NCBI GenBank assembly: GCA_934167665.1
Contig: CAKPLN010000009.1
Coordinates: 1 to 32,017, forward strand
Direction: 5' to 3'
Source: an uncultured Bacilli bacterium
Lineage (GTDB): Bacteria > Bacillota_I > Bacilli_A > RF39 > UBA660
DNA: 32,017 bases
Shown here one piece after another: positions 15,039 to 22,839 of this stretch; the stretch's first letter is position 1, and each line of letters starts with the position of its first letter. The notes beneath the pieces are model-generated. The model searched no databases and was not told where the DNA came from. It worked only from the letters and a program-made list of their open reading frames with translations. The translations under genes and the position numbers were made by a program.

Positions 15039-16595
15039 ATGGAAAGTAATACATTATTCTCCGTTTTACTTGTGGCAGTTGGACTGCTAGTTGGATTTAT
15101 TATAGCTTTTGTTTTTAATAATTTAAAAGTAAGCAAGGCTACTAAAATGGCCGAAAGTTTAATTGATCAAGCTAAAAAGGAAATTGATAAATTAAAAAGA
15201 GATGCTGCTATTGAACAAAAAGAAGAGGCTCATAAATTAAAAATGGATTTGGATAAAGAGATTCGTGAAAAGAAAGAAGAATTAAAACAGTCTGAACAAC
15301 GTTTACTTCAAAGAGAGGCCAGCATAGATAAAAGAGATGAATTGTATCAGAAAAGAGAGGCTACTCTTGATGAACGTGAGGAAAAACTTTCTGAACGTCA
15401 AATCGAAATCCAAAATGAAAAAAGTAAAGTGGAGGAAATAAAAAGAGAACAATTAGATTTGTTAGAAAAAATATCTGGTTTTGGTAAAGAAAAAGCTCGT
15501 GAAATGGTTATGAACCAAGTACGTGAAAGTATGACTAGAGAAATTGCTGAATATGTTCGTGAGGCTGAGAATGAGGCTAGACTTACGGCTGATAGAAAGG
15601 CTCATGAATTAATAGTTTCATCAATGCAAAAGTATGCTGCTGATGTTGCGAATGATCAAACTGTTACAGTCGTTGATTTACCTTCAGATGAGATGAAAGG
15701 TAGAATAATAGGACGAGAAGGTAGAAACATTCGTACTATTGAGGCAATAACTGGCGTTGATTTGATTATTGATGATACGCCTGAAGCTGTTGTATTATCT
15801 AGCTTTGATCCGCTTAGAAGGGAAATTGCTAGAGTGACTTTGGAAACTTTAATTAAGGATGGTAGAATTCATCCTACTAGAATAGAAGAGCTTTATGATA
15901 AAGTTTGTAAAGACATGAAGCAAAAAATAATTGAGTATGGTCAAGAAGCTACTTTTGAGTTAGGACTTACTAAGTTTGAACCGGCTTTGATTGAAATAAT
16001 TGGAAAGTTACATTTCAGAACTAGTTATGGTCAAAATGCTTTACAACATTCTATTGAGGTTGCACAACTTTCTGGCATTTTAGCCGGTGAATTGGGAGAA
16101 AATGTAGCTTTAGCTAAAAGAGCTGGTTTGTTGCATGATATAGGTAAAGCAATCGATCATGAAATTGAAGGAAGCCATGTTGATATTGGTATTGATATTG
16201 CTAAGAAATATAATGAAGATCCTGTTGTTATAAATGCTATAGCTTCACACCATGGTGATACTAATGCTACTAGTGTAATTGCATCGATTGTAGCAATAGC
16301 TGATGCTTTATCTGCTTCTCGTCCAGGAGCACGTAATGATTCATTAGAAAACTATATTCAACGTTTAGCACAACTTGAAGAGGTTGGTAATAATATTGAA
16401 GGTGTTGAAAAGACATACGCTGTTCAAGCTGGTCGTGAATTACGTGTAATTGTTAAGCCTGAAGAGGTTGATGATTTAGGAGCTCATCAAATTGCTAGAG
16501 AAGTTAAAGAAAAGATTGAAGCCAATATGAAATATCCAGGAACAATTAAAATTACAGTTGTTCGTGAGACAAGAGCCCAAGAAGAAGCTAAATAG
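15039..16595 (+). CDS. rny: Ribonuclease Y
   Basis: RNase Y is the membrane-bound endonuclease that starts decay of many mRNAs in Firmicutes. The 518 residues run: membrane helix (about 6-28), a long charged coiled coil (about 40-190), KH RNA-binding domain (MKGRIIGREGRNIRTIE, about 213-230), and the HD catalytic domain with HSIEVAQL and the metal-binding LLHDIGKAID (about 350-370). Length is normal (about 520). I chose ATG 15039 because GGAGGAG lies 5 nt before it; the in-frame GTG at 15033 lies within that site. It has its own consensus promoter and a terminator built on its stop codon. rnj, the other main mRNA nuclease, is encoded convergently right after it. Confidence 0.97.
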   Translation: MESNTLFSVLLVAVGLLVGFIIAFVFNNLKVSKATKMAESLIDQAKKEIDKLKRDAAIEQKEEAHKLKMDLDKEIREKKEELKQSEQRLLQREASIDKRDELYQKREATLDEREEKLSERQIEIQNEKSKVEEIKREQLDLLEKISGFGKEKAREMVMNQVRESMTREIAEYVREAENEARLTADRKAHELIVSSMQKYAADVANDQTVTVVDLPSDEMKGRIIGREGRNIRTIEAITGVDLIIDDTPEAVVLSSFDPLRREIARVTLETLIKDGRIHPTRIEELYDKVCKDMKQKIIEYGQEATFELGLTKFEPALIEIIGKLHFRTSYGQNALQHSIEVAQLSGILAGELGENVALAKRAGLLHDIGKAIDHEIEGSHVDIGIDIAKKYNEDPVVINAIASHHGDTNATSVIASIVAIADALSASRPGARNDSLENYIQRLAQLEEVGNNIEGVEKTYAVQAGRELRVIVKPEEVDDLGAHQIAREVKEKIEANMKYPGTIKITVVRETRAQEEAK

Positions 16596-16606
16596 CTTCT
16601 TTTTTT
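16583..16606 (+). terminator. Intrinsic terminator built on the rny stop codon
   Basis: AGAAGCTA (16583-16590) pairs with TAGCTTCT (16593-16600) around a 2-nt loop (AA; in practice a few more bases open). The right arm begins with the TAG stop. Seven T residues follow. Confidence 0.85.
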
Positions 16607-16610
16607 CATG

Positions 16611-16636
16611 AAAAAAACTTCGTTTTTCTACGAAGC
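16611..16636 (-). terminator. Intrinsic terminator of rnj
   Basis: On the minus strand a stem of CTTCGT/ACGAAG (plus-strand arms 16618-16623 and 16630-16635) is followed by a run of seven U. It stands back-to-back with the rny terminator. Confidence 0.8.
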
Positions 16637-16638
16637 TT

Positions 16639-18315
16639 TTATCTTTTAATATCTAAAATAATTGGAAGAATTATTGGCTTTCTACCTGTTAATTCATTTA
16701 TAAATGGATATAGTTGTTCAATAATATCATTCTTTAAATTTGTATATGTAGCTTTTGAATCTTGTAAATCATTTTTTATAACTTGTTCAGCTTTATTTTC
16801 TATTTTTTTAATTAGTTCTTCATTTTCATTTACTAGTATAAAGCCACGTGTTGTTATATTTGGTTTTATTAATAATTCACGTTTTTTCATATCTACATTG
16901 ATGATTACAACTAGTATTCCATCATTAGCCATAATCTTACGATCTTTTAAAACGGCACTTCCAACTTCACCGATTCTATTACCATCAACATATATATCGG
17001 CACCTGGCATACTTTCACCTTTGGTTATTACATGATTTTTCATAGTTAATGAATCACCATTTCTTAAGATGAATGTATTTTCTTTTGGTATTCCACAGTT
17101 AATTCCGATATCAGCTTGTTTTTTAAGCATTCTATAATCACCATGGAAAGGCATTAAATATTTTGGTTTTATTAATCTTATCATTAACTTAATTTCTTCT
17201 TCATTAGCATGCCCTGATGTATGAAGTTCAGATAATGAACTGTTAGTATAGACTTTTACACCTTTTAAATACAATTTATTTACTGTTTTAGCTATACTTA
17301 AGGCATTACCAGGAATAGCACTTGATGAAAAGATTACTACATCATCTGGACGCAATTTTATTTGTTTGTGTGTTCCATTAGAAATTCTTGAAAGAGCTGC
17401 TAAGGGTTCACCCTGACTTCCTGTACATAATATTGTTACTTCTTTTGATGGAAGATTATTAGCTTCTTCTGGAGAAATAAGCAATTCTTTATGATCTATA
17501 TAACCACCATTTATTGAGATATTAATATTATTTTCCATACTACGGCCAAATATACATATTTTTCTATTATGTTTGTAGCATGTTTCAAATATATGTTTTA
17601 CACGATATATGTTTGAGGCAAATGTTGCTATTATAATTCTGTTGGTTTTACATTTATCAAACATTTCACCAAGTGTTTCATCAACAACTGATTCACTGTT
17701 CGAAAAGCCTTCATTTAAAGCATTAGTTGAGTCACCAATAAGTAGGTCAACCCCTTTTTCACCAAGAGAGGCCATTTTATATAAATCAGCCATTGGACCG
17801 ATTGGTGTTAAGTCGAATTTATAATCTCCAGTTGTAACAATTCTACCATCTGGAGTAGTTATACTTATACCATGAGAATCTGGTATAGAGTGAGTTGTTC
17901 TAAAAAATTCAATTTCTATTTCTTTGAATTTAAGTTTAGTATTTTCGGTATAGACAAATAAGTTATTATATCTAATATTTTTATCTTGTAATTTTACAGC
18001 GATTAACTCTTTAGCATGATTTGGAGCGTATATAGCTGGTATGTTAATACTTTGTAGTAAAAAAGGTATACCTCCAATATGATCTTCATGACCATGAGTA
18101 ATTAATAAAGCTTTAATTTTACTTTCGTTTTCTTTTAGAAATGTAAAATCAGGTAAAACATAGTCAATTCCCATTAAATCACTTTCTGGGAAACTAACTC
18201 CCGCATCAATAATAACAATTGCGTCTTTATGCATTACACAATACATATTTTTTCCGACTTCTCCTAAACCACCTAAAACAACTATTTTAGTTTCGTTGTT
18301 TTTTTGTTTGTTCAT
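16639..18315 (-). CDS. rnj: Ribonuclease J
   Basis: RNase J is a metallo-beta-lactamase/beta-CASP nuclease with 5'-to-3' exonuclease and endonuclease activity, used in mRNA decay and rRNA maturation. The 558 residues include the zinc motif THGHEDHIGG (about 73-82), TTGDYKFDLTP with the bridging aspartate (about 164), the beta-CASP region with TGSQGEP (about 305), HTSGHANEEEI (about 364) and MPFHGDYRML (about 387), and the C-terminal dimer domain. Length is usual (about 555). ATG 18315 (MNKQKNN) is chosen because AAAGGAG lies 5 nt before it; the ATG at 18330 lies upstream of that site. Promoter TAGACA-17-TATAAT is on the minus strand at 18360-18388. I cannot say whether it is J1 or J2. Confidence 0.95.
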   Translation of the reverse strand: MNKQKNNETKIVVLGGLGEVGKNMYCVMHKDAIVIIDAGVSFPESDLMGIDYVLPDFTFLKENESKIKALLITHGHEDHIGGIPFLLQSINIPAIYAPNHAKELIAVKLQDKNIRYNNLFVYTENTKLKFKEIEIEFFRTTHSIPDSHGISITTPDGRIVTTGDYKFDLTPIGPMADLYKMASLGEKGVDLLIGDSTNALNEGFSNSESVVDETLGEMFDKCKTNRIIIATFASNIYRVKHIFETCYKHNRKICIFGRSMENNINISINGGYIDHKELLISPEEANNLPSKEVTILCTGSQGEPLAALSRISNGTHKQIKLRPDDVVIFSSSAIPGNALSIAKTVNKLYLKGVKVYTNSSLSELHTSGHANEEEIKLMIRLIKPKYLMPFHGDYRMLKKQADIGINCGIPKENTFILRNGDSLTMKNHVITKGESMPGADIYVDGNRIGEVGSAVLKDRKIMANDGILVVIINVDMKKRELLIKPNITTRGFILVNENEELIKKIENKAEQVIKNDLQDSKATYTNLKNDIIEQLYPFINELTGRKPIILPIILDIKR

Positions 18316-18359
18316 ATAAACTCCTTTCATTTTTATATTTGTAAAGAACTAACTTTAAA

Positions 18360-18388
18360 ATTATACTATATTTTTTATTATTTGTCTA
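18360..18388 (-). promoter_or_regulatory. Sigma-A promoter of rnj
   Basis: On the minus strand TAGACA (complement of 18383-18388), a 17-bp spacer and TATAAT (complement of 18360-18365). The leader would be about 38 nt. Confidence 0.7.
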
Positions 18389-18407
18389 TAGGAGCACTTT
18401 TTTATTG

Positions 18408-18436
18408 TTGAAATTATTTTTATTTTGTGTTATTAT
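18408..18436 (+). promoter_or_regulatory. Promoter of the 130-aa gene
   Basis: TTGAAA at 18408-18413, a 17-bp spacer and TATTAT at 18431-18436. Confidence 0.65.
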
Positions 18437-18466
18437 AGCGACAGTTAGAAGAAAGGCGTTGGTAGT

Positions 18467-18859
18467 ATGGATAACACTGATTATACTAAGAATTTTTCTG
18501 TTGAACTTGTGGTAAAGGAAGATCCTGGAGTAACATACGCTGCATTAGATGAATTAAAAAAGTTGGGGTATGCAGATGATAATAGTACGATAGTTTTTAA
18601 AAATGTTCGAGTTCCAGCAGGACATTGTGAAAATTTTAAAGATTTTATTGTTACATATGGTGCTATTATTACGGGAGACCATGCTTTACTTTTCGATCAG
18701 GTTGGTGAAGATTTTACAGTTAGAGATGCAGTCCATTTTTTAGGAGTTTGTTCTAATTCTATGAAAAGATGTGGAAGAGAAGGCTTTACTAATAATGAAG
18801 TTAGATCTTTTTTAGAATATAGGAAAAGTCAAAATACTTCTGGTAGTTCTACTAAGTAA
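18467..18859 (+). CDS. Hypothetical protein (130 aa) with clustered Cys and His
   Basis: I do not recognise it. It is a soluble acidic protein with no signal or membrane segment. Three cysteines (54, 95, 102) and histidines at 53, 72 and 90 (AGHCENF, GDHALLF, DAVHFLGVC, MKRCGREG) could bind a metal, but they fit no pattern I know. The Ser/Thr-rich tail is the part overlapped by the terminator. Expression signals are good: a promoter (18408-18436), AAAGG before the ATG and a strong terminator at the stop codon make it a monocistronic gene. It sits divergently from rnj and just before ftsY. Confidence 0.75.
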   Translation: MDNTDYTKNFSVELVVKEDPGVTYAALDELKKLGYADDNSTIVFKNVRVPAGHCENFKDFIVTYGAIITGDHALLFDQVGEDFTVRDAVHFLGVCSNSMKRCGREGFTNNEVRSFLEYRKSQNTSGSSTK

Positions 18860-18879
18860 TGCTTAGTAGTTTTTTTTTT
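18849..18879 (+). terminator. Intrinsic terminator wrapped around the stop codon of the 130-aa gene
   Basis: CTACTAAG (18849-18856) pairs perfectly with CTTAGTAG (18862-18869). The 5-nt loop starts with the stop codon TAA (18857-18859). Ten T residues follow. Confidence 0.9.
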
Positions 18880-18886
18880 CTTTTTA

Positions 18887-18895
18887 TGATATACT
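18887..18895 (+). promoter_or_regulatory. Extended -10 promoter of ftsY
   Basis: TGATATACT with TATACT at 18890-18895. It overlaps the tail of the preceding terminator and leaves a leader of only about 9 nt, which still contains the GGTGAT ribosome binding site. Confidence 0.6.
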
Positions 18896-18910
18896 TTTTG
18901 TGGTGATAAT

Positions 18911-19945
18911 ATGGGATTATTTGATAAAATTAAAAATATGTTTCAAAATAACAACAATAATAATCTAGATAATGATAGTAATAATAATAATCAATCTAGT
19001 TTTAGTGATAAAAAAAATGATAGTGTTAAATTATATGAAAAAGGTTTATCTAAGTCACGTCATGGATTTGTTTCTAAGTTAGCAGCTTTAACTAATAAAT
19101 ATAGTAAAGTTAATGATGAATATTTTGATGAACTTGAAGAGATTTTAATAATGGCAGATATTGGTGTTAATACTGTTATGAATTTGATTGATAAACTTCG
19201 TAGTCGTGTTAGTAAAGAAGGCATTGTTAAACCTGAGGATTTAAAAGAAATAATTGTTGATGAATTATTTATTACTTATGTTGATGGGGAAGTTTTATCT
19301 AGTAAAATTAATTATGCTAAAGATGGGCCAACTGTTTTACTTTTTGTTGGAGTAAATGGAGTTGGTAAAACTACTACTATCGCTAAAATAGCTTGGAATT
19401 TGAAACAAGAAGGGAAAAAAGTTTTACTTGTTGCGGCTGATACTTTTAGAGCTGGAGCTGTTTTGCAACTTAGAGAGTGGAGTGAAAAAATAGGCGTAGG
19501 TTTTTATGGTAAAGATGAAGGCTGTGATCCAGCTAGTGTTGTCTTTGATGGCTTAACTATGGCAAAAGATCAAGCTTTTGATGTGGTACTTATAGATACG
19601 GCTGGAAGGTTACAAAATAAAGTTAATTTAATGAAGGAACTAGAAAAAATTAATAAAGTTATTGATGGTCAAATAGAAGGTGGAGCTACAGAGACACTTT
19701 TAGTGATTGATGCTACTACTGGTCAAAATGGTATTAGTCAAGCTAAAGCCTTCAAAGAAATAACTAATTTAACTGGTATTGTATTAACTAAACTTGATGG
19801 AACAGCTAAAGGTGGAATTGTATTAGCAATAAAATCAGAAGTTGGACTTCCTGTTAAATACATTGGTCTAGGAGAAGGAAAAGAAGATTTACAAGCCTTT
19901 GATATTGAAAAATATATATATGGACTATTTAAAGATTTAATGTAG
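18911..19945 (+). CDS. ftsY: Signal recognition particle receptor FtsY
   Basis: FtsY is the membrane-associated GTPase that receives ribosomes bound to SRP and hands them to the Sec translocon. The 344 residues start with a short Asn/Asp-rich segment (about 8-45) in place of the long acidic A domain of proteobacteria, then the helical N domain, and the G domain with GVNGVGKTTT (about 147-156), DTFRAGAVLQL, DTAGRLQNK (about 228), TKLDGTAKGG and the closing GLGEGKEDLQAFD. GGTGAT precedes the ATG. ylxM follows 13 bases later and ffh further on, so the SRP genes are clustered as in Bacillus, but with a HerA-like gene inserted. Confidence 0.97.
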   Translation: MGLFDKIKNMFQNNNNNNLDNDSNNNNQSSFSDKKNDSVKLYEKGLSKSRHGFVSKLAALTNKYSKVNDEYFDELEEILIMADIGVNTVMNLIDKLRSRVSKEGIVKPEDLKEIIVDELFITYVDGEVLSSKINYAKDGPTVLLFVGVNGVGKTTTIAKIAWNLKQEGKKVLLVAADTFRAGAVLQLREWSEKIGVGFYGKDEGCDPASVVFDGLTMAKDQAFDVVLIDTAGRLQNKVNLMKELEKINKVIDGQIEGGATETLLVIDATTGQNGISQAKAFKEITNLTGIVLTKLDGTAKGGIVLAIKSEVGLPVKYIGLGEGKEDLQAFDIEKYIYGLFKDLM

Positions 19946-19958
19946 TTTGGTGATTATA

Positions 19959-20255
19959 ATGGAAGAGTTTATTTATTATAATGAGTTATATGATTTGTAT
20001 GGAAAATTACTAACTGATAAGCAACAAGAATATTTTGAAAACTATTATTTTAATAATTTAAGTCTTAGTGAAATGGCTGAGAATTATGGTATAAGTCGAA
20101 ATGCTATTCATAAACAATTAAAAATAGTTATTGATAAACTTAATGATTATGAAGATAAGTTAGGACTTAATAAAAAGCTAAAGGCTTTAGATTTAATTAT
20201 TAAAGAGATTAAAGATGAGAAGATAAGTAAAAGTATTGAGGAAATATTTTATTAG
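19959..20255 (+). CDS. ylxM: YlxM-family HTH protein (UPF0122)
   Basis: YlxM is a small DNA/RNA-binding-type protein usually co-transcribed with ffh and ftsY and thought to assist the SRP pathway. The 98 residues carry the typical start (YYNELYDLYGKLLTDKQQEYFENYY) and a sigma-region-4-like helix-turn-helix (LSLSEMAENYGISRNAIHKQLK, about 33-54). Length is close to the family (about 110). I chose ATG 19959, as GGTGATT lies just before it; in-frame alternatives upstream have no ribosome binding site. It lies 13 bases after ftsY and has no own promoter. Confidence 0.92.
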   Translation: MEEFIYYNELYDLYGKLLTDKQQEYFENYYFNNLSLSEMAENYGISRNAIHKQLKIVIDKLNDYEDKLGLNKKLKALDLIIKEIKDEKISKSIEEIFY

Positions 20256-20279
20256 CTTGTTATTTCTTGTCTTTTTTTC

Positions 20280-20308
20280 TTGTAAAAATTTTGCTCTGTT
20301 AGTATAAT
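20280..20308 (+). promoter_or_regulatory. Sigma-A promoter of the HerA-like gene
   Basis: TTGTAA at 20280-20285, a 17-bp spacer and TATAAT at 20303-20308; it separates this gene from the ftsY-ylxM unit. Confidence 0.7.
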
Positions 20309-20349
20309 AATTTATATAATAGGATAAGAGTGGAAAGGGGTTTTCACAA

Positions 20350-22770
20350 ATGTTTGATAGAATAATTTATATTAGTGATCAATATGCTAAGGTTAAGTTA
20401 GCTGAAGGTACTGTAGCAACTATTAATCTAATGAATTTGCATATTGTTTTTGAAGATGATTATAAGACCATTCTTGGAGAAGTATATGATTTAGATGATG
20501 ATGTTGCTCAAATAATGTTTCTTGGTGAAATAGTTAATGGTAAATTATTGAGTGGAGTAATTAGAAAACCTTCTCTTGATGCTAGAATTAGAGTTATTAA
20601 TGAAGATGAAATTCCTTTAATAGTAGGAAAAGATGAACAAGGGTATATGAAATTAGGTGTTAGTCCTTTTTACAATGATTATCCTGTTTATTTAGATGTT
20701 AATAATTTTTTTAGTAATCATTTTGCTATCTTTGGTAATAGTGGTTCTGGTAAAAGTTGTGGAATTTCTAGACTTTTTCAAAATATGTTTCATGATAAAC
20801 GTTTATTTCCTTATAAAGCTAATATTTTGTTATTTGATTCATCTGGAGAATACTATAACGCTTTTAGTAATTTAAATAGTATTGATCCTAAATTTAATTA
20901 TCGTTTTTATAGTACTAGTAATTCTGAAAAAGGTGAAAGACTTAGGATACCTATATTTTTACTTAATGCTGATGATTTGGCTTTGTTATTACAAGCAACA
21001 AATCATTCACAATTACCAATTATTGAAAGAATGTTGAAGTTAGCAAGGGTTTTTGCTCAAAATGATGTAGAAGCTAATAATTATAAAAATCATTTGATTG
21101 CTAAAGCTATTATGACTATTTTGTACACTAATCAAACTTCACCAAATAAAAGAAATGAAATATTTTCAATATTAAATAGTTGTTCAACACCACAATTTAA
21201 TTTAGAGACTGTTATTCAAGGTATCGGCTATACTAGAAAGTTTAGAGAGTGTTTTTTAATTGATAGTCAAGGACAGTTTACAGAAAGTGTTTTACTTACA
21301 GAATATGTTTCTGAATTTATTAAACCGCAATATGATAATTTTGAACCTACTGATATGGCTTTTTATACATTGGATACTTTGGAAAAAGCTTTAAATTTTA
21401 CTTTGATTAGTGAGGGTTGGTTAAGAAATGAAAATACTTATGGTGATGCAGTTACATTAAAGGTTAGACTTCATTCTTTAATTGTTAGTGATGAATCTAA
21501 ATTCTTTGAGTATTCTGATTATGTTTCATTGGAGACATATTTAGCTTCTATGTTACTTAGTGATGGAAAAAAATATCAAATTATTAATATTAATTTGGAT
21601 GATATTGATGATAGTTTAGCTAAAGTTATCACTAAGATTTTTTCAAGATTAGTATTTGAGTTTGCTAAAGGATTGCAGGATAGAGCTAGTATTCCTTTTC
21701 ATATAGTGATTGAAGAAGCTCATAGATATATTCAAAATGATACTGATAGATTCTTACTTGGTTATAATATTTTTGAAAGAATTGCTAAAGAAGGTCGTAA
21801 ATATGGTGTTGTTTTGGGATTAATTTCTCAAAGACCAGTTGAATTATCTGATACAGTTATTTCTCAATGTTCAAATTTCATGATATTTAAGATGAATCAT
21901 CCTGTTGATGTAGAATATATTAAGAAAATGGTTCCTAATATTAGTGAGGAAATTGTTGATAAACAGAAAACTTTACAATCTGGTACATGTTTAGGATTTG
22001 GAGGGGCTTTTAGAATTCCATTAATTATTAAAATGGAAATGCCAGATCCAAAACCATGGAGTGGAAACTGTGATGTTGTATCTATTTGGAAGGGTAATAA
22101 TACTGAACTTGATTTTTCTAAATATAGTAAGAAAACTAGTAAAAAGGAAACTAGTGATTTAGATAAGAAACCAGTTGTTATACCTAATATTCCAAGCATT
22201 CCTAATGTTTCTAATGTTATACTAACTATTCCTTCTGTTCCTCATGATGTTAAAGTGGCTAGTGCTCCAGTTGGAGTTAGAATGAATGGTGAAATTGTTA
22301 AGGGAGATTCTTTTATAAAACCAAGTACCCCAAGTGCTAATTTTAGCCGAGGAAATAATGATGCTTTAACTCTTTCTAGAAATACTAGTCTTACTGATAA
22401 TTGGTTGTCTAGTATGATGGGTGAACAAGTATCAAAATATCCTGGTGGTTTTGGTTTAAATAATATTAGTGCTCAATCTGCTATTCCTGACTTTACGACA
22501 ACTAGTGCTGAAGAGAGAAAGGTTTCTATACCAACTAATTCAAGGTCTATACCTACGTCATTAGATATGGTTTCTAATCAACAAGCGGTTGCTCCTTCAG
22601 TAAAATTTGAAGATACTAATGATTATGGTAAAGTAAAGATTGTGCCACCTGAACCAGTTGTTGGTATTGCGGATAATATGCAAAATAATTTGACAGAGAG
22701 TAGTAAACAGTCTTCTTCGGGAATGCCAACTACAGATACTGGAAAACCTTTAATAAATTTAATTGGATAA
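20350..22770 (+). CDS. HerA/DUF87-type hexameric ATPase
   Basis: HerA proteins are FtsK-like ring ATPases that translocate DNA, often with the nuclease NurA. The 806 residues show an N-terminal beta-barrel-like part (1-115), Walker A GNSGSGKSCG (129-138), FDSSGEYYN, a Walker B-like HIVIEEAHRYI (about 450), KEGRKYGVVLGLISQRP (about 478-494) with the polar sensor region, and QCSNFMIFKMN. From about 600 the sequence is a disordered Pro/Ser/Asn-rich tail that is unusual for HerA. AAAGGGG precedes the ATG at a longer than usual distance (about 9 nt). No NurA-, SIR2- or other nuclease-like gene lies beside it; its neighbours are ylxM and ffh. A role in DNA repair or segregation is likely but unproven; a phage-defence ATPase is the alternative. 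Confidence 0.85.
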   Translation: MFDRIIYISDQYAKVKLAEGTVATINLMNLHIVFEDDYKTILGEVYDLDDDVAQIMFLGEIVNGKLLSGVIRKPSLDARIRVINEDEIPLIVGKDEQGYMKLGVSPFYNDYPVYLDVNNFFSNHFAIFGNSGSGKSCGISRLFQNMFHDKRLFPYKANILLFDSSGEYYNAFSNLNSIDPKFNYRFYSTSNSEKGERLRIPIFLLNADDLALLLQATNHSQLPIIERMLKLARVFAQNDVEANNYKNHLIAKAIMTILYTNQTSPNKRNEIFSILNSCSTPQFNLETVIQGIGYTRKFRECFLIDSQGQFTESVLLTEYVSEFIKPQYDNFEPTDMAFYTLDTLEKALNFTLISEGWLRNENTYGDAVTLKVRLHSLIVSDESKFFEYSDYVSLETYLASMLLSDGKKYQIININLDDIDDSLAKVITKIFSRLVFEFAKGLQDRASIPFHIVIEEAHRYIQNDTDRFLLGYNIFERIAKEGRKYGVVLGLISQRPVELSDTVISQCSNFMIFKMNHPVDVEYIKKMVPNISEEIVDKQKTLQSGTCLGFGGAFRIPLIIKMEMPDPKPWSGNCDVVSIWKGNNTELDFSKYSKKTSKKETSDLDKKPVVIPNIPSIPNVSNVILTIPSVPHDVKVASAPVGVRMNGEIVKGDSFIKPSTPSANFSRGNNDALTLSRNTSLTDNWLSSMMGEQVSKYPGGFGLNNISAQSAIPDFTTTSAEERKVSIPTNSRSIPTSLDMVSNQQAVAPSVKFEDTNDYGKVKIVPPEPVVGIADNMQNNLTESSKQSSSGMPTTDTGKPLINLIG

Positions 22771-22793
22771 GATGAACATGGTTCATCTTTTCT
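22769..22793 (+). terminator. Intrinsic terminator starting inside the stop codon of the HerA-like gene
   Basis: AAGATGAAC (22769-22777) pairs with GTTCATCTT (22781-22789) around a 3-nt loop; the first two bases of the stem are the last two of the TAA stop. TTTTCTTT follows. Confidence 0.85.
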
Positions 22794-22821
22794 TTACATA
22801 TTTTACAATTTTAATTATAAT
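22793..22821 (+). promoter_or_regulatory. Sigma-A promoter of ffh
   Basis: TTTACA at 22793-22798, a 17-bp spacer and TATAAT at 22816-22821. The -35 abuts the preceding terminator tail. Confidence 0.75.
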
Positions 22822-22839
22822 TGTATGTAGGTGATATAA

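Noticed and set aside
20236..20280. Terminator after ylxM
   Set aside because: Only a weak GAAATA/TATTTC stem with a long loop before the T run; not strong enough to list.
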